This document shows, one piece after another, positions 33,472 to 42,471 of a stretch of DNA of 64,000 bases. Position 1 is the stretch's first letter; each line of letters starts with the position of its first letter. Origin of the DNA: Flavobacteriia bacterium. Lineage in GTDB: Bacteria > Bacteroidota > Bacteroidia > Flavobacteriales > Schleiferiaceae. A program made the position numbers and the translations under genes. The stretch is taken from NCBI GenBank assembly GCA_013373425.1, contig JABXHW010000004.1, forward strand, positions 1 through 64,000, written 5' to 3'. Below the pieces are notes generated by a model. That model ran no database searches and was not told where the DNA came from. It saw only the letters and a list, made by a program, of their open reading frames with translations.

Positions 33472-33680
33472 AGGTTTCAAAGTGCTCAGGTGCTCAGGTT
33501 AGTCAAGCCCATCTGCTAGTGATAAAGTTCTAATTCGCGATTCTCTCTCATCTCACAGACCTCGGTCCCCGGCCCACCGATCTTAAACTCACTTGAACAA
33601 CTCTCCACCAAAGGCAAAATGCTACAAGCTAAGTGCTAAGTGCTACATGCCAAGTGCTAATGACTAATTGCTAATTGCCC
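33466..33680 (+). repeat. Dispersed intergenic repeat, copy 9 (variant I, complete)
   Basis: 8-mers (GTGCTCAG twice, 33482-33497), TTAGTCAAGCCCATCTG, core AAAGTTCTAATTCGCGA (33524-33540), CTCGGTCCCCGGCCCACC, TTGAACAACTCTCCACC, then nine phased 7-mers (33617-33679) from AAATGCT ACAAGCT AAGTGCT to AATTGCT AATTGCC. The best example of the 7-mer phasing. Confidence 0.88.
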
Positions 33681-33692
33681 GTTCCTATTTAC

Positions 33693-33700
33693 TACCTTTG
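33693..33700 (+). promoter_or_regulatory. -7 box (TACCTTTG) of tatA
   Basis: A perfect TAnnTTTG match 24 nt before the tatA ATG. A TTG about 22 nt upstream (33668-33670) comes from the 7-mer repeat. Confidence 0.6.
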
Positions 33701-33724
33701 CATCAATTAAATTCCAGAGGAATT

Positions 33725-33919
33725 ATGAACGAGACATTCCTTTTCATCAACAAATTCGGTTGGGGCGGTGCAGTCCTCATCCTCGTTGTTGTACTTCTTC
33801 TTTTCGGTGGTAGAAAAATTCCAGAATTAATGCGCGGTCTAGGCGGCGGAATCAAGGAATTCAAAGACGCTGTTAAGGAAGAAGACAAGAAGTCGAAAGA
33901 CAGCGATAAAGAAGCCTAA
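33725..33919 (+). CDS. tatA: Sec-independent translocase subunit TatA
   Basis: 64 aa. The ATG at 33725 follows the promoter; the in-frame ATG at 33668 lies inside the repeat. One membrane helix ([15 protein letters not shown]), a hinge ([13 protein letters not shown]), an amphipathic helix ([12 protein letters not shown]) and a Lys/Asp/Ser-rich tail, as in TatA/E. Forms the pore of the twin-arginine pathway for folded proteins. gatA follows 16 nt later. Confidence 0.93.
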   Translation: MNETFLFINKFGWGGAVLILVVVLLLFGGRKIPELMRGLGGGIKEFKDAVKEEDKKSKDSDKEA

Positions 33920-33935
33920 TCACATCATTTTAGGG

Positions 33936-35354
33936 ATGAAGTATACCTGCTTAGCAGATCTGCAAGCTGAATTGAAAGCCGGGTCGGTTAAGATGATCGA
34001 TGTTGTGAATGCTCATATTGAGCGCATCGAACAGCACGCCGACCTCAATATTTTCCTCGAAGTATTTGCGGGTGATGCCCGCGAAAGAGCAACGGTTGTC
34101 GACCAAAAATTCCAGCACGGAAGCGCTGGGAAATTGGCGGGTATGATTATATCTATCAAAGACAACATGTGCTACAAAGGACATGGCGTTTCTGCTTCAT
34201 CCAAAATTCTTGAAGGGTTTGAATCGCTTTATACCGCCACTGCGGTTCAGCGCCTAATCGACGAAGATGCTATTATCATTGGTCGAACCAACTGCGATGA
34301 ATTCGCAATGGGGTCTTCCAATGAAAACTCTGCATTTGGTTCGGTTAAAAACCCACTAAACCACAAGCTTTCTCCAGGAGGCTCGAGTGGTGGGGCTGCA
34401 GCTTCTGTAGCTGCCGACCTGTGCCATGTAGCCCTCGGAAGCGATACTGGAGGTTCCATTCGTCAGCCTGCTAGCTTTACTGGAATCATCGGGCACAAGC
34501 CAACATACGGTCGCGTTTCTCGCTACGGCTTGATTGCCTATGCCTCTTCCTTCGATCAAATTGGTCCTTTTGCAAAAGACATGAGCGACATTGCGCGTGT
34601 AATGGAAGTGATGGGCGGGGCTGACCCAATGGACAGCACGTGTAGCTTGAAGGCAGCCGATGAGCATGGCGACCTTTCGGCACCAGAAGACAAACTCAAA
34701 ATTGCTTACTTCCCAGATGTGCTTGATAGAGATGGTCTCGATCCTGAAATCAAGACGCACATTCAGGGTAAGCTAGAAGAACTCAAGGCAGCGGGTCATG
34801 AATTGAACCCGATAGAGTTCCCATATATCGATAGCCTTGTTCCTATCTACTATATTCTCACCACCGCTGAAGCCTCTTCAAACTTGGCGAGATATGATGG
34901 GGTCCACATGGGTTATCGAAGTGAAAACGCAACCGATCTTGAGAGCACGTACAAGAAGTCGCGCACAGAAGGTTTCGGTGAAGAAGTAAAACGTCGTATC
35001 ATGCTTGGAACCTTTGTTCTATCAAGCGGATACTACGACGCTTACTACGGAAAAGCTCAAAAGGCAAGGAACCTCATTCGTCAGAAAACGGATGAAATCC
35101 TAGCTGAAAACGATGCCATCTTGTTGCCAACATCTCCACACACCGCATTTCCATTGGATCAAGAACTCACCGATCCAACAGTGATGTACTTGGAGGACAT
35201 CTTTACGGTACAAGCCAACATCGCAGGAAATCCAGCCATCTCCATCCCAACTGGCAAACACAGTAATGGGATGCCATTCGGAATTCAGTTGATGACGAAT
35301 CGCTTCGAAGACGATAAGCTACTTCGCATCGCTAAGATGGTCTCTGAATCCTAG
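33936..35354 (+). CDS. gatA: Asp-tRNA(Asn)/Glu-tRNA(Gln) amidotransferase subunit A
   Basis: 472 aa. Glutaminase subunit that supplies ammonia to convert Glu-tRNA(Gln) or Asp-tRNA(Asn). Amidase signature with catalytic Lys75 (IISIKDNMCYKG) and the Ser-cis-Ser stretch SPGGSSGGAAASVAADLCHVALGSDTGGSIRQPASF. GatB and GatC are not in the window, which is normal as the genes are often scattered. Follows tatA closely, so the two may share a promoter. Confidence 0.95.
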   Translation: MKYTCLADLQAELKAGSVKMIDVVNAHIERIEQHADLNIFLEVFAGDARERATVVDQKFQHGSAGKLAGMIISIKDNMCYKGHGVSASSKILEGFESLYTATAVQRLIDEDAIIIGRTNCDEFAMGSSNENSAFGSVKNPLNHKLSPGGSSGGAAASVAADLCHVALGSDTGGSIRQPASFTGIIGHKPTYGRVSRYGLIAYASSFDQIGPFAKDMSDIARVMEVMGGADPMDSTCSLKAADEHGDLSAPEDKLKIAYFPDVLDRDGLDPEIKTHIQGKLEELKAAGHELNPIEFPYIDSLVPIYYILTTAEASSNLARYDGVHMGYRSENATDLESTYKKSRTEGFGEEVKRRIMLGTFVLSSGYYDAYYGKAQKARNLIRQKTDEILAENDAILLPTSPHTAFPLDQELTDPTVMYLEDIFTVQANIAGNPAISIPTGKHSNGMPFGIQLMTNRFEDDKLLRIAKMVSES

Positions 35355-35412
35355 GAGTTATTCCCAATCGCATGTTCAGAACTATCCGACAACCAACGCG
35401 TTGGAGGTAGAG

Positions 35413-35420
35413 TATCTTTG
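35413..35420 (+). promoter_or_regulatory. -7 box (TATCTTTG)
   Basis: A perfect TAnnTTTG match 48 nt before the transglycosylase ATG. The leader contains a 14-bp palindrome ATACGC-GA-GCGTAT at 35434-35447. Confidence 0.55.
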
Positions 35421-35467
35421 TACGTTCACGATTATACGCGAGCGTATTCAATAAACGTTGAGGAAGT

Positions 35468-36961
35468 ATGAAAGTCTTGACCCCCCTCTTAAGCCTGCTC
35501 ATTGCCGCCGCGCCGATTTCGTCATTGGCAGGTCCAGGTGATACAAGCGATGTAGCTGAAGTTAGAATCTCGTTCGAGAACGAAACCTTTGAGGATGATC
35601 CTTTCGCTATTCGCTTGGATAGCTTGATGAATTCGACACTTTTCGCTGCGGAAATTTTCCCGGATATCCTCATTGGGGAGTACAACGCTGATTTGGATTC
35701 TATTCCGACTGTGTCCGATAGTGTTATGGCACTTCGAATGGCATACCTCAACAGTCAGACTCCTTTCGATCTCGTCTACAATGACGAAGTTCGTCGTTAT
35801 ATCGAGCTATACTCAAACCGCAGAAGAGAGCAAGTGTCTCGTATGCTCGGGCTTGCAGAATACTACTTCCCTATTTTCGAATCGGCGTTGGACAAGTACG
35901 ACATGCCAATGGAATTGAAGTATCTCGCCATCGTAGAATCAGCACTTAACCCACAAGCTAGAAGTCGCGTGGGCGCCAAAGGACTCTGGCAGTTCATGTA
36001 CGCGACAGGTCGCATGCAAGGATTGCAGGTCAATAGCTATGTGGATGAACGTTGTGACCCTATCAAATCCACCGAGGCAGCATGTGATTACTTAATGAAG
36101 CTGCACGACATCTTCGACGATTGGAACTTGGCGCTTGCAGCATACAACAGTGGTCCAGGAAATGTAAATCGCGCCATTCGTCGTTCTGGTGGTAAGCGAG
36201 ACTACTGGCAAATCAGACCATGGCTTCCACGTGAAACCGCAGGTTATGTGCCCGCATTCATTGCTGTGAACTACGTAATGAACTATGCCGGTGAGCACGG
36301 TCTAACGGCAACACCAACCCTTTACAACTTCTACGAAACAGATACCATTCGCATTCAGCACAAATTGACTTTTGATCAAATTGCAACTGCGACTGGAATT
36401 GATAAGGCAGCTATCGAAGCCTTAAACCCTTCCTATCGAATCGGTGTCATCCCTGAAATTGTTGACCAAGAGCACTACCTCGTTCTTCCACGTCAGCAAA
36501 TGGGTGTTTTCATTTCAAATGAGGATAGCATCTACGCCATTGCAGCTGCTGAGTTCGAGCAAAACACTGCGACGGAACCTGAGATCGCCGAATCGAGCGA
36601 TCGCATGGTTCACCGTGTGCGCAGTGGAGAATCACTTGGTGTTATTGGAGAAAAATATGGCGTATCAGTTCGCTCCATTCAAAACTGGAATGGTTTACGT
36701 GGAACTACCATCCGCGTCGGGCAACGTTTGGTGATCTACCCACGTCGAATTCCTGAAGCATCAAGCACAGCCAGTTCAAGCTCAAGCTCATCCACTCCAT
36801 CTGGGGAGGGAATCCGCTACACAGTGCGTTCTGGAGATACACTTTATGACATCGCGAGAAAATATCCCGGAGTTTCCGCAGACAACATCATGGAATGGAA
36901 CAATATTCGCAGGGCTAGTAGTCTAAGACCAGGTCAAACTCTAGTGATTCACGCCCCATGA
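35468..36961 (+). CDS. MltD-like lytic transglycosylase with LysM domains
   Basis: 497 aa. A signal peptide (~1-20) and an N-terminal helical region precede an SLT domain with catalytic Glu157 (KYLAIVESALNPQARSRVGAKGLWQF) and LALAAYNSGPGNVNRAI. C-terminal LysM-like region: a degenerate one near 300-340, then two clear LysM (~382-430 VHRVRSGESLGVIGEKYGV and ~448-495 YTVRSGDTLYDIARKYPGV) separated by a Ser linker. Cleaves peptidoglycan glycan strands. The stop overlaps the DUF4837 start (ATGA). Confidence 0.94.
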   Translation: MKVLTPLLSLLIAAAPISSLAGPGDTSDVAEVRISFENETFEDDPFAIRLDSLMNSTLFAAEIFPDILIGEYNADLDSIPTVSDSVMALRMAYLNSQTPFDLVYNDEVRRYIELYSNRRREQVSRMLGLAEYYFPIFESALDKYDMPMELKYLAIVESALNPQARSRVGAKGLWQFMYATGRMQGLQVNSYVDERCDPIKSTEAACDYLMKLHDIFDDWNLALAAYNSGPGNVNRAIRRSGGKRDYWQIRPWLPRETAGYVPAFIAVNYVMNYAGEHGLTATPTLYNFYETDTIRIQHKLTFDQIATATGIDKAAIEALNPSYRIGVIPEIVDQEHYLVLPRQQMGVFISNEDSIYAIAAAEFEQNTATEPEIAESSDRMVHRVRSGESLGVIGEKYGVSVRSIQNWNGLRGTTIRVGQRLVIYPRRIPEASSTASSSSSSSTPSGEGIRYTVRSGDTLYDIARKYPGVSADNIMEWNNIRRASSLRPGQTLVIHAP

Positions 36962-37950
36962 AAAAGCTCATTCTCTCTATCCTAAGCCTCATACTACTTG
37001 CTTCATGTCAAGAACAAGAAGGGACAGAAGGAGGCACTGCCGACGTTTTCAAAAGAGCCAGTAAAGGCACACACCACGAGTTAATGGTGGTCCTTGAAGA
37101 TGAAGCATGGGAAGGGAGATTTGGAGAATATCTGAGAGAAACCCTCGCCGAACCTGTAGAGGAACTGGTTGAAGCGGAAGCACGTTTCTCCTTCTTTCAA
37201 GTGAACAACAGCGCATTCGATCAACTCCTTTTTGAGACCTACAAAAGCATAATCATCTTCGAAGAGCGGGACACAACGCCGTTCTATCAGATCGTTTACG
37301 ATGAGTGGGCAGCTCCGCAGATTGTTGTGTACTATGGCGGTCCGGATATCAACACCATGGGTGCTCTCTTCGCCCGTACCAAGGATGATGTGCTTCAAAA
37401 AATTGAAGACCACGACAGAAAAGTGCTCGTCCGTCGACTGCGCAAGATGGCGTACAACAACCTTCCCCCGCAACTTTCTGAAGTTTACATCGATAGAATG
37501 GTACTTCCAAGCGGATTCTACTTGAGTCAGGATAGAGAAAACTTGAAGGTGTTCAAATCTGAGAACGTACGAACCGATCAATACATCTTTTTCCACGTTC
37601 GCCCTATCGGCGAGAATCCAATGGGTGAAATCATCGAGGCGAGAGATTCAATTCTGAAGAATTACTTCGAAGGACCATCCGACGACTCTTACCTCGGCAC
37701 AGAAATGCGCATCGCACCAACATTGACTCAAACCACCATCGACGACCACATCGCTTTCAAGCTTTCTGGAAGATGGCGAACCTATGGTGACTTTATGGGA
37801 GGGCCCTTCGTGTCGTATACCGTGTTCCTAGACGACCTGGATTTGGTGGTTACAATTGATGGATTTATCAACGGTCCAGATGGCGATCACCGCAAGCTCA
37901 TGATGGAAATGGAAGCCATCATGGAGTCGGCAAGATTTAGGCAAGGATAG
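36958..37950 (+). CDS. DUF4837 lipoprotein
   Basis: 330 aa. A lipoprotein signal (LILLASC) precedes a domain matching DUF4837, a family confined to Bacteroidota (HELMVVLEDEAWEGRFGEYLRETLAEP, FEERDTTPFYQIVYDEWAAPQIVVYYGG, RWRTYGDFMGGPFVSYTVFL). The function is unknown. Translationally coupled to the transglycosylase gene, suggesting an envelope-related role. Its 3' end overlaps recO, on the other strand, by 14 bp. Confidence 0.9.
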   Translation: MKKLILSILSLILLASCQEQEGTEGGTADVFKRASKGTHHELMVVLEDEAWEGRFGEYLRETLAEPVEELVEAEARFSFFQVNNSAFDQLLFETYKSIIIFEERDTTPFYQIVYDEWAAPQIVVYYGGPDINTMGALFARTKDDVLQKIEDHDRKVLVRRLRKMAYNNLPPQLSEVYIDRMVLPSGFYLSQDRENLKVFKSENVRTDQYIFFHVRPIGENPMGEIIEARDSILKNYFEGPSDDSYLGTEMRIAPTLTQTTIDDHIAFKLSGRWRTYGDFMGGPFVSYTVFLDDLDLVVTIDGFINGPDGDHRKLMMEMEAIMESARFRQG

Positions 37951-38653
37951 TCCTTAGAATCTCTAGTGATTTTATAGTTCCGAAGGATTCATGGTGAATT
38001 CTGATGTATCCCAAAAGCTCATCCAAGAGTCGCTGGCGAATTTCCTTTGACGGTTTTTCTCCTTCTACCAATCGTTTCAAGGCCACACTTTCTCTAGCTG
38101 TAAGCCAATGTTTGTGATCCGGAGCTTCTGCGGCAAAGCACCCGTCAATCATATCGAAGATGTAATTCTCTTTGTACGTTTCGAAGTGAGGATAACAACC
38201 TAGATGGCGGCAAACCGACAGTAGAAGTTGATGTGTTGCAATGGACAGTTGAGCTCCATTTGAATCCATTTCCTTCAACCAATCGGAGACACGGTTGAAG
38301 AACAACTCATCAGGATGACCTTCAGAAATCGACTTTTGTATCACCTCTGCGGCGAAAGTGCAAAGCGTCATTTTGATAGGATCCATGTGCAGCGTCTCCC
38401 AATGTTGAAGAGGATGTGCCTCTTGTATGGTTTTTAGTGATCCCTTCGACTTAGACTGAATCACGATGTCTAGCATGGACATGGGCAAGACCATCGACGG
38501 CCTCATTTTGCCGCCTTTCTTAGAGCGCAAGCTGTGCACCATAAAAGCGACCAAGCCACTAGCTGGCGTGAACATGCGCACCACATGACCATTATCGCCA
38601 TACTTTACAGAGCTGAGAACGATTGCAGGCGTTTTTTGGGGCGAGGTGTCCAT
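37937..38653 (-). CDS. recO: DNA repair protein RecO
   Basis: 238 aa. Loads RecA together with RecR in the RecFOR pathway. An N-terminal OB fold (TPAIVLSSVKYGDNGHVVRMFTPASGLVAFMVHSLRS) and a helical C-terminal part with LSVCRHLGCYPHFE. The Cys-rich zinc finger of other RecO proteins is reduced, as in most Bacteroidota. The start overlaps the porZ stop by one base (TAATG), so the two form an operon, an order widely conserved in Bacteroidota. Confidence 0.93.
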   Translation of the reverse strand: MDTSPQKTPAIVLSSVKYGDNGHVVRMFTPASGLVAFMVHSLRSKKGGKMRPSMVLPMSMLDIVIQSKSKGSLKTIQEAHPLQHWETLHMDPIKMTLCTFAAEVIQKSISEGHPDELFFNRVSDWLKEMDSNGAQLSIATHQLLLSVCRHLGCYPHFETYKENYIFDMIDGCFAAEAPDHKHWLTARESVALKRLVEGEKPSKEIRQRLLDELLGYIRIHHESFGTIKSLEILRTILA

Positions 38654-40950
38654 TAGTTTCCGTTCACCAGAAGAATTTTCACCACTTCCGTATTCTCACC
38701 TAAGTCATCTGTGATGTAGGCCATATATACTCCTGTTGCCGCTCTATTCCCATTCAAGTCATTACCCATCCAAATCGCTTGTCCACCATTTGCTCTGGTC
38801 TCAAAAACGAGATTTCCTGCAACATCTGTAATCTTCACTTGAGCATCTTGAACCAATCCGCGAATGGCGATAGGTCCCATGTACCCAGGTCGAACTGGGT
38901 TTGGATAAACAGTGATATCCTCCATCGATTCAACACCGGCAGTAGCTGTTCCATTGAAGGTCACGACGCCTAAGTCTGTGGCGATGTAAACCGTCCCGTC
39001 TTCATCGTTCACTGAAACATCGATAATGCGATTGCTTGGCAGTGGTGAGTTCCCTTTGGTGAAGTGATATATCTCATCAAGGCCGTCTTCAGAAGTATAA
39101 AAAACACCTCCTGTGCTAGTTCCGAACCACTTGTTGTTGGCGCCATCCACTTCTACTGCTGTAACTTCTTCAGAACCGAGAAGTCGCTGATAGACTCCAT
39201 TCTCCAAAATCAGAATAGACTGTGCATCGTAGTTTCGCCCTGTAGCAAATAGATTATCCGGCGAATAGTGAACCATGACCCCCTCTCCGGTGGCAATCCA
39301 AACTTCGCCATCGAGGTCTTCTTCAAAATCGAAAACGTACGTATTGGCCAGGTCGCCATTTCCTTCTCCCGCACCCAGTCTTTGCACTTGAAACGGACCG
39401 TTACCTGGGCGCACCGCATAAATTCCATCATTTCTAGCCTGAATCCAAAAGTCGCCATTCTCCAAGACACGGATATTCTTCATATCTCGACCGTTGAAGG
39501 TACCTATGCTATGAGCTTCCCAGTTTCCTTCTCTATCCAATGAGGCGAGAGATGTTGCACTTCCAGAAGCGGTGACCCACAGGACCCCTTCTTCATCGAA
39601 AGCCATTCCACCTGTTCGGATGTCGTTCACATTTTGCCCGACATGTTGCAGCACTCCTCCCGTTGCGGCTTCATCCCATAACTGGTAGAGCTCATCATTT
39701 CGGAACTCAAGAATGCCCGTACCCATGCCTGCAGCGAAGAATCGGTTCTCATCCAACGGATCGTCTAGGACTTGGATAATATCGTGAGCCGTGTCTGTTT
39801 TACCTACGCTAAATACATCCCAAGATTCATTTTGAAGTCGGAAGAATCCATCGAATATGAATGAAGGAGCCCAGACTCCATTTAAGTCGCCTGCGGTAAT
39901 CACCAATCCATTGCGAGATGAGTACAGCGAGTGTACTCTGTTTGACGGTGGCGACAACGGCTTTGCACGTTGAATGTAAGATGGGTTGTTGATGAAGATG
40001 AGGCCTCTATTTACGTCTCCGATAAACCAACGTTCATCCTCTAACTTGAATGCACAAAGGGGCAGTGCTCCACTATTTCCACCATAACCTGGTGACACCA
40101 ATTGGATGATTTGTCCATTATCCGACCGTTCTTCAGCGGTGTAGGTGAAGCAAACAAACAGTCTGTTATTCTCAACTTCTAGATACTCTATACTTCCAAC
40201 ACTTTGCTCGGGTGAAGGAATCCATCCGAGACCAGACTCTAGCATCATCAAAGTATCTTGATTGCCATGCTCAGCTGAAGCGAACACAATCCCATTAATC
40301 ACATCGATATGACCGTTGGATTCTGCCTGGAATCGCTCATCTTTTGACCAAGACTCGAAAAAGAACAAGTCGTCGTTAGTACTTGCCTTGTAGATTCCAT
40401 CTTCTGTCGCGGCCCAAACGGAATCTCTGCTATCGTCAAAGACAATGTCGTAGATTTCTAGAGGTGTGTTGTTATCTCCAATAACCCAAGTATCGAAAAT
40501 GAGCTGAGTTTCTATCTGGAGTTCAACTACCCCAAAGCCAGTGGAAATGTAGGCAATCCCATTGCGGATGTAGATATTGTTGATGAATCTTCGGCCACTG
40601 AACTGCTCCGAATCAAATATGTCGGATACATTGATAATCTGGTCGCCGTCAATGATATCGATGTTGCTGTTTTCGTATCCGACCACGATCAGTCCACTTT
40701 CCTCGTCGCGCTCAAGAGAGGCCACATTCACATCATTGAGTCCGTTGGCTTTTGAGAATTTCGCCACCTCTTGATTTGCATAGTCGTAAGTGAACATTGC
40801 CCTTCCTGCTGCACAGAGATAGATTTCATTCGGAAGGCGCACTATATCGGTAACCCGATTGTACGAATACAAATCGCCCCAAGACCCGATGGTTTGTGCA
40901 TTTGCCCATATAGTGGAGATGGTAAAAACGAGGAGTAGGTACTTTCTCAT
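38653..40950 (-). CDS. porZ: Type IX secretion system surface protein PorZ
   Basis: 765 aa. A signal peptide (to ANAQ), then two seven-bladed propellers built from two-component-propeller-like repeats (IYLCAAGRAMFTYDYANQEVAKFSKANGLNDVNV, DEEGVLWVTASG, NNKWFGTSTGGVFYTSEDGL), and a C-terminal T9SS sorting domain (~680-765: ITVYPNPVRPGYMGPIAI, RAATGVYMAYI). PorZ is the surface attachment-complex partner that delivers anionic LPS to cargo in Porphyromonas gingivalis. The neighbour recO supports the assignment. No clear -7 box was placed. Confidence 0.9.
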   Translation of the reverse strand: MRKYLLLVFTISTIWANAQTIGSWGDLYSYNRVTDIVRLPNEIYLCAAGRAMFTYDYANQEVAKFSKANGLNDVNVASLERDEESGLIVVGYENSNIDIIDGDQIINVSDIFDSEQFSGRRFINNIYIRNGIAYISTGFGVVELQIETQLIFDTWVIGDNNTPLEIYDIVFDDSRDSVWAATEDGIYKASTNDDLFFFESWSKDERFQAESNGHIDVINGIVFASAEHGNQDTLMMLESGLGWIPSPEQSVGSIEYLEVENNRLFVCFTYTAEERSDNGQIIQLVSPGYGGNSGALPLCAFKLEDERWFIGDVNRGLIFINNPSYIQRAKPLSPPSNRVHSLYSSRNGLVITAGDLNGVWAPSFIFDGFFRLQNESWDVFSVGKTDTAHDIIQVLDDPLDENRFFAAGMGTGILEFRNDELYQLWDEAATGGVLQHVGQNVNDIRTGGMAFDEEGVLWVTASGSATSLASLDREGNWEAHSIGTFNGRDMKNIRVLENGDFWIQARNDGIYAVRPGNGPFQVQRLGAGEGNGDLANTYVFDFEEDLDGEVWIATGEGVMVHYSPDNLFATGRNYDAQSILILENGVYQRLLGSEEVTAVEVDGANNKWFGTSTGGVFYTSEDGLDEIYHFTKGNSPLPSNRIIDVSVNDEDGTVYIATDLGVVTFNGTATAGVESMEDITVYPNPVRPGYMGPIAIRGLVQDAQVKITDVAGNLVFETRANGGQAIWMGNDLNGNRAATGVYMAYITDDLGENTEVVKILLVNGN

Positions 40951-41003
40951 ACGTGCAAATTAAGCTAATGGAACGCAATTCTGTTCCGCGCGCATACGTT
41001 CGT

Positions 41004-41011
41004 TATCTTTG
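41004..41011 (+). promoter_or_regulatory. -7 box (TATCTTTG) of the ricT-gldH-PBP1A operon
   Basis: A perfect TAnnTTTG match 77 nt before the ricT ATG. The leader has a small hairpin GGAAC-ggt-GTTCC (41023-41035). Confidence 0.6.
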
Positions 41012-41088
41012 CGCGTAAACCCGGAACGGTGTTCCCTCCAAAAAGTTGTTACTTTTAAGGGGAGAACCCGGAAAATATATATCACAAC

Positions 41089-42471
41089 ATGGGATGTAGC
41101 ACATGCAGTAATGGTGGTGGCCTTCCCAAAGGATGCCGGGGGAACGGATCGTGTGGAACAAATGGATGCGACTCACTAACCGTATTCGATTGGTTGTCCG
41201 ATATGGAGCAGCCTGCTGGCGCCAAAGCCTTCGAATGGGTAGAAGTTCGCTTTAAGAACGGCCGAAAGGAGTTCTATAAAAATGTTGATGGTTTATCTCT
41301 TCACATGGGAGATATGATAGCCGTCGAAGCCCAGCCAGGGCATGATGTAGGACAGGTTTCACTTACAGGTGAGCTCGTTCGACTTCAGATGCGCAAGAAG
41401 AACTTCAAAGTGCGCGACGATCAATTCCTCAAGGTATACCGAAAGGCTACACAGAAGGATCTTGACCTTTGGACAAAGGGGCGAGAAAGAGAGCAAGAAA
41501 CCATGCTCAAAGCGAGAGAGGTATCACAGCGTCTCGAGCTCGTTATGAAGATTAGCGACGTTGAATTTCAAGGAGACAACTCCAAGGCAACGTTTTACTA
41601 TACCGCGGACGACCGCGTGGATTTTCGCCAGTTGATTCGTGAACTCGCTGGCATGTTCCGTGTGCGTATCGAGATGCGCCAGATTGGAGCGCGTCAGGAA
41701 GCAAGTAGACTAGGCGGTATCGGATCCTGTGGACGTGAGCTTTGCTGTTCTACATGGCTTACAGATTTCCGAAGCGTAAACACTGCAGCAGCGCGCTATC
41801 AACAGCTATCCCTCAACCCGACTAAGTTGGCAGGTCAATGCGGAAAGCTGAAGTGCTGCTTGAATTATGAGCTTGATTCCTACGTGGAAGCACTCAAGAA
41901 ATTCCCTGAAACCAACAAGCGCTTGAAGACTAAGCGTGGAGAGGCTTCTTACATGAAAATGGACATCTTCCAAGGCAAGATGTGGTATGCATATGTGGAT
42001 GAGGCCATGACATGGGTTGCGCTTGATGTAGACGCCGTGAAGGAAATCATCAATATGAATGCGAAGGGCGAAATGCCTGCTTCATTGGAAGAGCTCATGG
42101 CGGATGTACTGGTTGAAGAACCAGACTTCGACAACGTGGTTGGACAAGACGATATCAATCGATTCGACCGTCCTAAGCGAAGCAAGAATAGCCGTAGAAA
42201 AAAGCGCCCACAGAAGAACGCTAACCAAGGCGGAAATCAGCCTAAAGCGAAAAGCGGACAAGGCAATCAGCAAGATCAACAGAAAGGCCAAGCTGGAAAG
42301 CCGAAATCAAAAAGACGTCCGCAGAAATCCAACAATCCTCAAGGTCAGCAGAATCAATCTCAGCAACCTAAAGGAGAACAAGGCGGCAACAAGCAAGGGG
42401 GTCAGCAGAACAAGCGCAGAAGGCCAAACCGAAATAATCAAAGGAATAAGAACCGAAATGAGAATAGCTAG
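41089..42471 (+). CDS. ricT: RicT/PSP1-domain protein
   Basis: 460 aa. A Cys-rich N-terminus (GCSTCSNGGGLPKGCRGNGSC) and a PSP1 domain in the middle (~95-330: RQLIRELAGMFRVRIEMRQIGARQEASRLGGIGSCGRELCCSTWL, AGQCGKLKCCLNYELD) with several conserved Cys. The C-terminal ~110 residues are low-complexity Gln/Lys/Asn-rich. In Bacillus RicT is part of an iron-sulfur complex affecting RNA processing; in Bacteroidota the same gene precedes gldH. Its last 14 bp overlap gldH. Confidence 0.92.
   Translation: MGCSTCSNGGGLPKGCRGNGSCGTNGCDSLTVFDWLSDMEQPAGAKAFEWVEVRFKNGRKEFYKNVDGLSLHMGDMIAVEAQPGHDVGQVSLTGELVRLQMRKKNFKVRDDQFLKVYRKATQKDLDLWTKGREREQETMLKAREVSQRLELVMKISDVEFQGDNSKATFYYTADDRVDFRQLIRELAGMFRVRIEMRQIGARQEASRLGGIGSCGRELCCSTWLTDFRSVNTAAARYQQLSLNPTKLAGQCGKLKCCLNYELDSYVEALKKFPETNKRLKTKRGEASYMKMDIFQGKMWYAYVDEAMTWVALDVDAVKEIINMNAKGEMPASLEELMADVLVEEPDFDNVVGQDDINRFDRPKRSKNSRRKKRPQKNANQGGNQPKAKSGQGNQQDQQKGQAGKPKSKRRPQKSNNPQGQQNQSQQPKGEQGGNKQGGQQNKRRRPNRNNQRNKNRNENS

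Noticed and set aside
33617-33679. Possible CRISPR array
   Set aside because: Units are 7 nt, contiguous and degenerate, with no spacers and no cas genes nearby.
37081-37596. 171-aa open frame on the minus strand
   Set aside because: Antisense to the DUF4837 gene, with no start context or family match.
42059-42457. Long upstream extension of gldH
   Set aside because: It reads out of frame through ricT; the lipoprotein signal begins at 42458.
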